In this document: piece after piece, positions 47,649 to 57,777 of the stretch
Position numbering within the stretch: position 1 is the first letter of the stretch
Layout: each line of letters opens with the position of its first letter
Origin: Lindgomyces ingoldianus
Taxonomy: Eukaryota > Ascomycota > Dothideomycetes > Pleosporales > Lindgomycetaceae
Direction of reading: 5' to 3'
Assembly: GCF_010093535.1 (NCBI RefSeq)
Contig: NW_022985163.1
Coordinates: 2,662,676 to 2,726,675, forward strand
Length of the DNA stretch: 64,000 nucleotides
The notes under the pieces: model-generated
Told to the model about the DNA's origin: nothing
Seen by the model: only the letters and a program-made list of their open reading frames with translations
Database searches by the model: none
Made by a program: the position numbers and the translations under genes

Positions 47649-48500
47649 TTACTTCAACGCTGCCTGCAGGCTCTCCAAGACCTAGAGTTTTCTGTCAGCT
47701 GGCGTACTTGGGCCGTCGGGTAGCAACCCATTGACCTACCTCAAGCTCGATCTTGGCCTCAGCAATGTCCTGCTCGCTTCCGCTGCCACTGGCAATCTTC
47801 TGGGCCTCGGTGATCTGGTTCCTGACGGCCTACATAAGCGTCAGCGCAGGCCCAATGTTGCAGGGTACGTGACCACGGTGCTTACCTCTGCGCTGAAATC
47901 CTCCAGTGGAAACCCCTCAACTGCATTGATGCTGAGTTGGGAGCCAGGCTGAACGACAGCGAATCCTCCCGAGACTGTTGTAGTTGTCAGCACACATTAT
48001 TGCATCCTTTTGAAGCCGCAGTATCCTCGGCGGATCGACGTACGGAAGAACTGCTTGCTGCCGCCGCTCTCTTCAATGATCTCGACCAAGCCGGGCTTCA
48101 GTTGTTCGATGGACGGGACATGGTTTGCCAGGACACCCATCTCTCCCGTCTCGGCGGGAATGTTAACTTGGACGCTGCGTAGTGGGGGTTGTTAGTACAC
48201 TATTGCATCGCTCGGGAGTGTCGGTCGGGCAAGCGGGAAACGTACACGTCTTGCGACTTGTAGATAGACTATGCGGCCAATTCGATCAGCTTCAGAACAG
48301 CGCTCAGCAGAAAAGGCGCATATGCGACAAATGCATTTCCTCGTCTACGAATGGATGGAGAGACATACCTGGTGCGGGAGAGCGAGGGAGAGCTTGATCT
48401 TGTCAGATGCGACGTCGGCGTAGCCCCTTCGCTGAAGCGGGCGGCAGATGGCAGCAGGCCTTGCGCGGAGGGCGGCTCTGGCAATGCGAAGGGAGCTCAT
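47649..48500 (-). CDS. ATP16: Mitochondrial F1F0 ATP synthase delta subunit
   Basis: Central-stalk subunit of ATP synthase, equal to bacterial epsilon, on the matrix side of the inner membrane. Six exons on the minus strand: 48500-48369, 48268-48246, 48174-48044, 47974-47886, 47829-47740 and 47681-47649, giving 165 residues with all phases closing. The N-terminus is a matrix-targeting sequence (MSSLRIARAALRARPAAICR ... QRRGYADV). The beta-sandwich part contains IKLSLALPHQ, VNIPAETGEMGVLANHVPS and LSGGFAVVQPGSQLSINAVE; the C-terminal helices contain SGSGSEQDIAEAKIELE and VLESLQAALK. Each exon matches the family without gaps, so the model is firm. Exon 2 is a 23-nt microexon (SIYKSQD plus two bases). 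Introns are 100, 71, 69, 56 and 58 nt. Confidence 0.97.
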
Positions 48501-48933
48501 GATGGACTGAGGCGTGGGAGGGATGCAATTGCTAGATTGCCAAAGCTTGCGCTGTGTTGAACTTCTCTCCGGCCAAATGAGCTGCGGCTTGGCAGTTATG
48601 TAATCACTATCGCCGAAGATTACCCGGCCTGCAGATGTGAATCTGACTTGCCCATCGACAAAAGCATGGCTACTCCCAAGGGTCAGGGTGCATCTATTTC
48701 ACTCATCGGCAAGTCCAAAAAAGGCTGCCGGTTGCTTCAGTATAAAGGTGAACTTGACATGGCATTGAACCCTTCTGGCGAGCCCAAGTAGCGCTCTCAG
48801 CTCCTAGTACGGTTCAAAATCCCTCAAGACTCTTAATGAGGGTTGTACCTCCACCTTCCAGCTCTGGTCTTCTGATGACTACACTCTCATGTCCGTACTT
48901 CGCGTCGAATAGCCGTATAAATTAGCCACAGGT
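48501..48933. other. Intergenic region, ATP16 promoter
   Basis: Contains the ATP16 promoter and the 3' side of the small membrane-protein gene. No frame of note. Confidence 0.5.
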
Positions 48934-49281
48934 CTAGTCACGACCGGAGCGTCGTTTTCCGAGGAGGCCAAATATGTTCCACGCACACCACGCTGTCCAC
49001 GAAAAGACTGCAACAACGATCAAGAAGCCTACCCACATCGGAAGGATTTTGCGGGCCCGAGCGGGTCCGTAAGGCATACCAATGTCATGGCCGGCGATAG
49101 GACGAACGAGAAGGGGCCTCTCCCCAGAAAAGCTGGATTCCGTCATCTCGGGAGGTTCGTCAAACCCGCTATCCTGATGGGGAGGCGGTTGAGGATGGTA
49201 AACCTGGCTGTCTTTAGCTGGCGGAAGCTTCGGGTCGCTGAAAGACCATCTATTATACCTTTGCTGCCATGTCGCTGCATA
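48934..49281 (-). CDS. Small single-pass membrane protein, 5' exon unresolved
   Basis: The minus-strand frame is open from 49281 to the stop at 48934 and is preceded by a CTTAG acceptor-like site that includes an in-frame TAG. The 115 residues read as protein throughout: YAATWQQRYNRWSFSDPKLP, a Pro/His stretch, then ARKILPMWVGFLIVVAVFSW with a membrane helix and a basic end (GLLGKRRSGRD). An upstream ATG at 49414 opens MEFSPLAVSEKEHAVASQSS and is the best candidate for exon 1, but I found no donor that joins it in phase with confidence. If there is no upstream exon, translation could start at the ATG at 49146 (70 residues). Family not recognised. Confidence 0.6.
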   Translation of the reverse strand, partial: YAATWQQRYNRWSFSDPKLPPAKDSQVYHPQPPPHQDSGFDEPPEMTESSFSGERPLLVRPIAGHDIGMPYGPARARKILPMWVGFLIVVAVFSWTAWCAWNIFGLLGKRRSGRD

Positions 49282-50693
49282 CTAAGGGTAAGCTCCCGTC
49301 CTAGTGGCAATGAGAAGTCCCGATTAAGTCGTGTTTGGGGTTTCTGTACGACGTTGAGCTCTGCGAAGCAACAGCGTGCTCCTTCTCAGAGACTGCGAGG
49401 GGGCTGAACTCCATCGCAACTCCGCCTCAGTTCCGCCTTGTGTGTTTAGGCGCCTCTTTTGGTTGGTCGGAGCCTGCAGCAGAGTACCTCACAATCTATT
49501 TGGTGGATTGCGAAGGACAAGCTTTTGGGGCCTAAGCTTCTCTTCTGCAACCGATGAGATCGACATGGGCATGGACAACGACACCGCAATTGTAACCTTT
49601 CTCATCGTCACGATGTATTACACACTTTCACAAGGGAACGCTGTGTGCAGCAGGCTCCCCAGCCTCCGCTTTGGCGAGTGACGCATGATGAAAGCTGAGA
49701 AACGAGCTTCCTTGCATGCTGCAGTCCGTTTGTCCACACTGCCCTGTGCCAGGAGCTCGCACCATGCGTCCGGTTACTCACTTGCAAGCCTGGGTGAGGC
49801 TTCTAGAGGTTACCAACGGCCAAAGCAAGGCATTCCGGTTTCTTCCATGACGTCGGAAGCTGGAGACGGAGGCAACGGCTGCTGTGCACAAGACTCCGCC
49901 GCATTGATGAACTGAGATCTTGCCATGATCAGCTTATGCATACCATCACGCAGATTCATTCTCCAATGCACCACGCGTTTGCGGGGTTGCCTGAAGTGGT
50001 ATAGCTGGTGTGAGTCTGTTGGTGGGCGGGGTTGGCTTGGTGGAGAGACATTGTTGAAAGAACATTCGCGAAACCGTCCACCTCAAAGGGTCGACATCTC
50101 GGCATGCATTCCACCACCAATTCACGGCCCGGTCTTTGGTTTGCGCGCTTCTCTCGGGTCCAGCCTTGCCTGTGAGCAGCGTTCTTGCCTCCAATTGCAG
50201 CATATCATTCACCATTCCCGCCTCAGCTGAGCCGTCGGCCGCACTTTCCGTTGGCCATGAGCAAACCAGAAGAGTCAAACTTTTCCTTTCTCTGCTTTCC
50301 AGAATTCCGTGATTACCAGTGAGAGACTTGGTGGAGTTCAAGCCCAGCCGTTCTCCTCGGTCGTAGTTCCGTCATCCGCGTTCTCAATATGTGCCCAGCT
50401 GCACCTGCATATTGACATGTAGAAAACCAACGCATTCCCAGAGGCACTGCCCCAGACTGCACGCTACTCCTGCTGACCACGTCAGGAGCAAAACATCCCC
50501 TTTATTGTTCTATTTCCTGTACCCAATCCCTCCCCTTTCCTAGACGTTTCCTCATCCTCGAGTGCCTTCCCCGGGTTCTTTTATATCACCTGATTGGAAG
50601 GTGTAGAGTTGCAGGGGTCCGAGCGGATTTATTGGAGCTGATCGGAGGGCTTCGAGAGGCACGCTCTTCGACATGCCCTTAAACTTGCACAGG
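49282..50693. other. 1.4 kb intergenic region
   Basis: Divergent promoter region between the small membrane protein and the acidic protein gene. It may contain exon 1 of the former near 49414-49340. Otherwise only short frames. Confidence 0.5.
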
Positions 50694-52167
50694 ATGGACG
50701 GTTATCTTGATGAGCTTAGAGCGACCGGACAAAATGTAAGCATTTTCGGAGTCAAGTGTGGTCGTTTCCGTCTTGTTCAATTTCTCTATCCTACCCTCTG
50801 GCCTCATCTATGAGGTGCCTCTCTACACCACTAATTTTGATTAGACTCTCGCATCAGCAGACCCAGAGCAGCTTCTGAAGACTCACCTGCCACACGTCCC
50901 GAGTGACCTATTATTGAATCAGTGCAAATTTCAGACCTATGCCAAGCTGGAGGATGTCCTCGAAGCTCGTGATGCCAACAGATCTGAAGTGACGCGCCAC
51001 GACTCTCACCATTTCCCCGACCGCCAGGCAACGTCCGTCGAAGTCCTTCAAGTAGAGACGCCAAGCACCAGCGACGAAGAAGACGAGAGCGATGCTTTCG
51101 AAATGAAGTTTAAGCGGCTGGGTTTAAGGCATTTCAGTGCTTCAGAAGATCCCTCGGACTCAGGGCAAAGACACTGCAATAGATCATCAAACCCTCCCCC
51201 GAGCAGCTACCCTCAACACTACGATATTTCCTATCGGCCAACGTCACTGATCACTCCTGCCATTGCGCATGCTATCGGTGACCTCTCGGCTTCTGAAAGC
51301 TCTGATATGGATTTATCCGATGCTGATGACGAGAGAAGCGCTGAACGAGGAATAAAGCTCCATCGTCATCACCCTCAGAAAGAGGAACCGTACCCACAGA
51401 TCCCCCCAGAGCCTTCCCTTCAGCCTGTGCAACGTGATGGGGCTTTCCCGGACGATCCATCTACTCTCCATCTCGACAGTGCCACCGCTGACCTTCCCTT
51501 AAAACATCACACCCGAGCTCGCACCTACCCCCTGCGTATTCGGCCAGTGTCTACACACATCATTGACGCGACAACGCACCTCCAGTCGCAATCTCAGGAG
51601 CAAGCAAATATCATAACCCCCCCGTGCAACAGTATTCAACCTCGGGGTTCCACACTCCAAGTTGATCAGCCTCGACCCCTCCACCTGCAACCTCATCCTG
51701 GACGCGCGCGCCCCCTACCACCAACCCGCCCTCGACCCCACTTTGCGCCCAACCCAGCCCCCATAGCCGTGCCGCTTCCCCGTCGTTCTTCGAACCCTCG
51801 ACCCCCTGTCTCTGCTGAGACCGATGCTTTCTACAAGAGCCTAAAATCAAAGCTCTGGAAACTAGCACAGGAGCTTGAAGCCAGAGGTGATGCAAGTAGG
51901 GTAAGCATTAAGAATGATGAAATCCCAAGTCCCGATAGCGATATAGAAGACATGTGGGACCAAGAAGACGATGATGTACCGTGGGATGATGAGGCAGTGG
52001 ATGAGCAATCGTTACATGGAAGCGACATTGATGCCGTCCTAGACTCTTTAAAGAGAAGGAGCTCAAGTATGGGTATCGTCCGCAGATTGAGCGAAGGACG
52101 TGGACGACGGGCTGCGAGGGAGCGTGCCGAGAGGGCCAGGTGTAACTGGCAGCGTGGTCCTGATTGA
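50694..52167 (+). CDS. Acidic, disordered protein of unknown function (454 aa)
   Basis: Exons 50694-50735 and 50845-52167. The main frame begins after a CTAAT...TTTTGATTAG acceptor and lacks its own ATG; the 14-codon exon MDGYLDELRATGQN with a GTAAGC donor supplies it in phase (GQN|TLASADPEQLL). An ATG at 50673 in the same frame would add seven residues. The first 60 residues look conserved and helical (LLKTHLPHVPSDLLLNQCKF). The middle is Ser/Pro/His-rich with acidic Ser clusters resembling casein-kinase-2 sites (TPSTSDEEDESDAFE; SASESSDMDLSDADDE). Near the C-terminus a helix (TDAFYKSLKSKLWKLAQELE) precedes an acidic tract (DIEDMWDQEDDDVPWDDEAV) and a basic end (SEGRGRRAARERAERARC). The adjacent acidic and basic parts suggest a nuclear protein, but no family is recognised. 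Confidence 0.83.
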
Positions 52168-53151
52168 GAAGCTGATTGAGGTATTGACCGGACTACTCTT
52201 ACTGAGGAAAAAGGCTAAGAGATTGGCCTACCACAATTAAGAGTCAGGAAGTGCTTTCAGGTCGCGCATATTATCTTTCCATCAATTACTGTATTCCTTA
52301 TCGTTCACAGGCTGAGAATCTCACAAGCTGGAACAACCAATGGACACTAAGGCTCAAAGCAACTCGGTGGAGTGGAAATGATTGTTGGTATAAATGCTTG
52401 GGCGGAAGGCCCAGGTGGTAAAATTACATTATTATTTTTGCTTTTCTCCTCTTACATCTTACTCTCCATAATCTCCCACTACACCACTTCTGTCGTTACT
52501 ATTCAATGCTCTTCTCTGCTCTAATGTCCATTTTCTAGGCCTCCCAGTTCCCCATTTAGTCTCACAATTTGCTGTTTCGAGTTCCCGTATTTTTCTCCGC
52601 CAAAACATCCTCGTTCAACACTGGTCTACCCGCCTTGCCTGCCGTCGTCTACTCAACATCAGTCATGTTCGCATGATATCCACCACGGGGTACGTACCCC
52701 AGTATCCACTGGTAGAATTCCCCCAGTAGTCCATTTTGCCTCCTTACTACATAATAATAAGATCTATTCACCATCATAAGCCTCACTCAAAAGCCACTTG
52801 AGGCGAGAGGAGAAGATGGAGCACTCACCATGTCCCACATCCCAGGCACTCCCTTCCACGCCCATCAGATTCTGACTCACCCTTACCTTCCTCATTTCCC
52901 CCATCATCCCCCTTCCCCTAACCATTGGAGTAAACACCATTCCGGGAGCGACATGTTGACGATCGATCCTCGACCATTTTGGCGAAAGACGGAGATGCAG
53001 TGGCGCGCCACGAGCACCGTTGACGTCAAATTTATCCGGAGGTCGCGATCCCAGGCGTCAATATCGACTTTTGTTGCATCGCCGATTGCACCACCGACAC
53101 CGACTACTTCTAATTAGTATTCACATTTCTTTGCCCATACTGTCCTGCCCA
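52168..53151. other. 1 kb intergenic region
   Basis: Contains the 3' end of the acidic-protein gene and low-complexity C/T/A-rich DNA (52430-52560 and 52860-52920). No supported gene. Confidence 0.5.
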
Positions 53152-53566
53152 TCATTCGAAATCAGAAATCCCAAACTCACTGATATTCACAAGAATGTGA
53201 ATGGTACCAAATAGCTTGACAGCCCTTGCCATAGCTCTCCGACAGGACTCTTGATCCGTGACATCGGTTCGAATGACCTCTGAAATCCCGCCTTCTGCAT
53301 TGATCATGCGTTTTGTTTCGGTGGCCATTCAATGCTGTAATCTAACAATGCAACTTTTGCACCTTGTCGTGCAAGCAGAATTGCGGTTGCCCGGCGGTTG
53401 CCTATTTCACCTGCGAACATGTTAGTAGGAATCTCACATGCGCTTGCAAAAGGGCCCAGGGGAGTACGGGACACATGACGCAACCGTGTGTACCTGGCAT
53501 GCGAGATCCGGCACCCGTCACAATGGCGACTTCGCCCGTGAAGTCGAATGCTTTTAGTAGTGTCAT
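53152..53566 (-). pseudogene. Truncated, frameshifted short-chain dehydrogenase/reductase
   Basis: Minus-strand exon 53566-53494 (MTLLKAFDFTGEVAIVTGAG) joins exon 2 from 53410 across an intact-looking 83-nt intron (GTACAC...TTCGCAG). The NAD(P)-binding part of an SDR is plain: TGAGSRMPGEIG, then ATAILLARQGAKVALLDYSI. Near 53322-53326 one base has been lost: the text runs ...DYSIEW, then the next frame continues TETKRMINAEGGISEVIRTD and AMARAVKLFGTIHILVN. After that the similarity ends and a stop follows at 53152. The catalytic Tyr-x-x-x-Lys half of the enzyme (over 120 residues) is missing. It was probably an oxidoreductase of a catabolic cluster together with its two right-hand neighbours. 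Confidence 0.85.
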
Positions 53567-54020
53567 GGCTAAAAGAGACATTCAAGCAAACAAGAAAAAG
53601 ACTGAAGATATGAAGGTGGCAAGTCAAAAGTCATCTAAATTAGGTGAATATTCTCTCGATGTTCGACAGGTTCCCTTTTGAACGGCCCCACGTGAGGGAA
53701 GCATGCGAACAAGCAGTTTAATGACAGAGAAAGGCTTGGATTTGTTTGTGACAGAACTGCAACGCTTCTTTACACAACATGCAACTAATTCCGGCAGTTT
53801 CTGGAGACGGCAAGGTAGAAGCGGCGATAAGCGGCGATTTTTATTGATGCATGGCTTCCTCTCTTTGGAGTGGGGAATAGACTCAGGAATTGGTGGAGGG
53901 GATTAGAACACGAATCGTACCCTCATCAGCATTAGTATTGGGTTTAGATTGAGATGACATTCTATTTTAGAAGGACACACTGCACGAATGCAGGTCCACC
54001 AAGCTACTTTCAAATCCCTA
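53567..54020. other. Spacer between SDR and hydrolase remnants
   Basis: 450 bases, no recognisable coding sequence. It may include promoter remains of the SDR. Confidence 0.45.
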
Positions 54021-54808
54021 CTACAGTGACAGCCAAAAGTCAAACCACTCCACAATTCCCTTCATACTCTGCTCCTTTACATACCTCTCATAGCTGTCCC
54101 CCATATCCCCCCTCAAGGCAAACCCATGCGCCACACCCGAAAACAATTGCAACTGATATGATTTTTTCTCCTCAACCATGATATCCACCGCCTTGTTCCT
54201 GCTCTCCGTATCAAATGTATGATCGACCTCCGCGCAACTCAAAAGCAGTGGCTTCTTCAAATCTCTAAAATGATGCTCTTTGAGGAATGCCGGGTGTGCA
54301 AACACACCAGCAGAACAGAGGTCCCCAGCAAGCTCATCGCAGACGTATGGCGCGCCGAAACAGTATCCCACACAGGCGTACTTTGTTGCTGGTTTCCCGT
54401 ACTCTTGCTTTACAGCCGCCACCCACTTCGGCACTACTTCTTTCGCAAAAGAAGTATGTTTCTTCTTCCACGCCTCATAGTCAAAATCAGGTTCCGTTGT
54501 CCTGTCGTGCCGGTCCTTCCGATGCTTCCACACCGGGTCTCCGCGAAACCGTCCATAATCAGCATGCCGTTGGGGAACATGCCCTAGACATCTAGGAAAT
54601 AGAGTAGAATACAGCCGTTGGATTTCCTTTCGGGTGGTTTTGAAATATACGTCTCGACACCGGAAATAGTGACAAATGAGCCTCGTGGGCTGCCGGAGTG
54701 TATGTTTCCTTCCAAGCAGCAGGCGCCGGACGGTTTTCCAAGATACGTTACTCTGCTGAGGTCGTCCTTTAGCATTGCGGAGTCGTGCGTAGCTTTCGGG
54801 TCTTCCAT
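54021..54808 (-). pseudogene. Broken dienelactone hydrolase family gene
   Basis: The minus-strand 5' part runs from ATG 54808 (SGACCLEGNIHSGSPRGSF ... GCILLYFLDV) to a TAG at 54584-54586 where the family has Trp (in DVWGMFPNG). Downstream text (GMFPNGMLIMDGF) continues the family, but near 54541-54548 about a dozen codons and the frame are lost before GDPVWKHRKDRHDRTTEPDF. From there the frame is intact to the stop at 54021. The alpha/beta-hydrolase triad is still visible: Cys in GYCFGAP, Asp in AEVDHTFD and His in GVAHGFA. Active members open lactone rings, such as dienelactone in aromatic degradation. Reading the 3' part alone (170 residues from 54533) as a gene is possible but would lack the N-terminal strands. 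Confidence 0.88.
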
Positions 54809-55307
54809 TGCGAATTGCTCACTTTCTCACTCCGAGGTCTCAAAGCTTCTGGAAGGGAAGTCCAGGTTGGTAAACGTCTAAGTAAACTCAGCAACGCGTG
54901 GCATTCCACGCGGAGAACGACTCCTAAGGTTCGCACGTTGTCTCGGCCCTACACTCGGAACCTGATGCACCAACGTCATTGCCTCTCGACGTAGCCTAGT
55001 GCACTCGCGGGGATTTCTCAACATTTGCTCCTCTCCGTCCAAGAAATTCGCGGGGTTTTCGCCGAACGATTGACTCGTTTTCCCCGTAGCCTGTCGTCAG
55101 AAAGTTTGCAGCGGTGCATAAGCCAACGAACGCTCGTGCACCTCCGCGTTTTGGGGTCTCCTCAGATTCCTGGATAACCCCACAGGCAGAGGAGATGTGG
55201 TCAGCGGACTATAAAATATAGAGTATAAGAAGGCCCGCACTTATGCCTCTTGAGTCTACTGACATAATGGCTCGTCCTTGAAGGCGTCGGTGCCAAATTT
55301 GTTCATC
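54809..55307. other. Divergent spacer between hydrolase and MFS remnants
   Basis: 500 bases, probably the former shared promoter region of the two divergent genes. A TATA-like stretch (actataaaatatagagtata) lies at about 55208-55227. Confidence 0.5.
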
Positions 55308-56901
55308 ATGGCGGATCTCAAGAGCACCGTGTCGAAGTTGAGCTCGATCCCGAGTGGGGCTCGGAGACCAAAAGCGCTATGAGCCAGGACTTGATGCAAT
55401 TTATGAGAAGGACACTGTTGGATATAAAGAGTATCGGGAGGGTCTCGATATCGAGTTCACGGAGAAGGAGGCATGCATTCCATTCCACGTGCAGTGGTAA
55501 ACGTTAATTAATTCTTTAGAATACACGACTTCGATGGACGATCGATATCGTTGTTCTTCCTATCTTTTGATTACCCAAGCTCTCCAGTTCATGGACAAGA
55601 CTGCCATGAACTACGTCAACCTTTTTGGCCATCAAAAGGCTCTGGGTCTCTACGGTAGACTGTTCAACTGCCTCTCCGCCATGGTTTATGCCGGTTACTT
55701 ATTCGGGCAGTACCCTTGCGGGTGGCTGATTGGACGTTTCCCTGCTCAACGTGTAATCGGAATCAGCTGTCTTCTCTGGGGCGCCATGGTCCTCATTCTT
55801 ACACAATGCAGGTCCTACTCCTCCGCTCTTGCCGTATGGCTTTTCATGGACGTTTTCGAAGCGGCTTTCACTCCAGGCTTAACCCTCATGGCCGGATTCT
55901 GGTATACAAGGCGTGAGATTCCACTTCGACAGTGAATTTGGTACGCCTTACTCGGATGGAGCGGCATCAATGGATCCTACATTTCTATGGACGTGTCAAA
56001 GCTCCCGCTGACTATGAAACCTGAAAGATGGGAGCTCATCTTCTTGATACTTGGAGGAGCCACCTGTCTCTGGGCCTTTGTGGTCTACTTCTTCCTCCCT
56101 GATGCTCCATCAAATGCCTGGTTCTTGCCTGAGCGGGAGCGCATCCTTGCATCTAAACGTGTGTCCGGAAACGAGATTGGAATCAAGAGCAAAGGTTTCA
56201 ATACGAAGCAAGCCATAGTCGCTTTCTGGGATCCGAAAGCGTTGCTCCCCTTCACTTCCGTCTTCGCAGCAGCCATACCTAATGGGGTAGTGAACTCTTT
56301 CTTCTCCACCATCATCATTCGTGATCTCGGCTTCACCACGACAAGACCACCGAATTGAAAAGTGTGGGCGACGCAGTCCAAATCATATCTTTGTCCATCG
56401 GTGGCGCAATAACCCTCAATGTCCCCAACTCACGCCTCCTGACAGCAACAGTGGCAAATATCCTCTGCACCGTCGCGGCTGCATGCACCGCATACCTCCC
56501 ACGATCTAATACCTGGGGACACCTTGTCTCGTTCTAGCTCGTCAACTGTCAGTGTTGGCTTCACCGTCTCCCTCGGCAGAATTAGCTCCAACATGGCGGG
56601 CTACACGCATCGCACCATGGCGTCTGCTATGATCTTCACAGTCTACTGCTGGGGAAACTTTGTTGCAGGCTCCTTCGTCGTTAAGGAATCGGAAGCACCG
56701 GAGCACCGCGGTGCGACAATCGGGTTGCTCGTCGGATATACTATCAAGTTGGCGTGTCATTTGGGACTCCTAACTTACGTATTCTTCATGAATAGACATC
56801 GCAATAGGAAGTATGGTCCAGCGGATAAGACAAGAAGTGATGAGGCTGGAATGCTGGATGTCACGGAATTCGATAACAAGGACTTTGGACATGTGTTGTG
56901 A
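55308..56901 (+). pseudogene. Broken MFS transporter, allantoate-permease-like (anion:cation symporter family)
   Basis: Starts at ATG 55308 (MADLKSTV). Two early frameshifts break the cytosolic N-terminus (VEVELDPEWGSETKSAMSQD, then YEKDTVGYKEYREGLDIEF in the next frame). The first helices are readable (QALQFMDKTAMNYVNLFG; GQYPCGWLIGRFPAQRVIG), with the family motif RAQ-like RFPAQRV. Further lesions: TGA at 55933-55935 in the text RQ-stop-IWYALLGW, a frameshift near 56335-56350 (GFTTT, then KTTELKSVGDAVQI), a TAG at 56535-56537 where Trp is expected (LVSF-stop-LVN), and a frameshift near 56550. The 3' end is again clean (SSNMAGYTHRTMASAMIFTV ... TEFDNKDFGHVL). At least six lesions exclude sequencing error as a full explanation. 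The ancestor belonged to the Dal5-type carriers of carboxylates and ureides. Confidence 0.9.
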
Positions 56902-57777
56902 GATTAAAGGCCGGCGGGGACTGACGGGGCATTTGCCTCTTTGGAAGCCTGGAAGGCTGGGTACTTGCAAACCTTAGAGAGAATGAAGGCTATTCCACAT
57001 GATGCCGTTCTAGACGCAATGCCTGAATATGTCGTGTCGGTCTTCGCATACCGCTTCGAGCACCTCACAGTCGATTCCTCGTGCATCAGTGCAAAATTTG
57101 ACCAGTGCAGAAAGGCGACTCGGGCTAAGGTACATGCGGCAGATCGTCTACTGGGGTTCAGCCAGGGCCTGGCCCGCGGAGCGATCAGCTGGCGGCATCC
57201 ATGACCGGAATTCTCCCCTCAACACCTCCTCTTGTCGTCGCGTCCATCAAATGGAGATTGATGCCTTGGGGGCACCCCCGGACGACGTCCATTTTCTAGA
57301 TACGGCATGTCGCTTGATATGTCCCCAACCAGAGGCGCCGTGCGGGGTGCAATCAGCTGAGCCTCAGCGTTGCACTCTGCACTTTGCTTTGCAGCCTTCC
57401 CCAACATCAAGGCATCCGAGTGCAAAAGACACAGAGCTGCCATGGGTACGGCCTCCCGACAGTATATATTGGCGGCCGCTCCTCGGAGTGGTTTTATTTA
57501 ATTCGGGCGTCCGCTGTACCACGAGCCGTGGAAGGATCGTGCGACAGGTGCGCTGTTTACTTCTTCTCTGCCTCCTCACCGCTCGGACTTTGTCTTCTCT
57601 GACCTCTCTCCAATCGACCATTAGCGGAGGCTCGTTTTCGCTTCTAATTTCGCGAAAGGCCAGTGAAATGCTCGTGTGCGCCTGAGTAGAACCGCGTATA
57701 TTGTCTCAGCTGTCGACATATAATAATTCACCAGCAGCCAGTGCCAGCTTCCCTGCCCACAAACTTGCACCTCTGCC
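56902..57777. other. Intergenic region with a possible gene fragment
   Basis: A plus-strand stretch near 56940-57105 reads protein-like (LEAWKAGYLQTLERMKAIPH, then MPEYVVSVFAYRFEHLTV) but has no clear start, stop context or family; it may be one more remnant of the decayed cluster. The last 250 bases are the promoter of the F-box gene. Confidence 0.4.
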
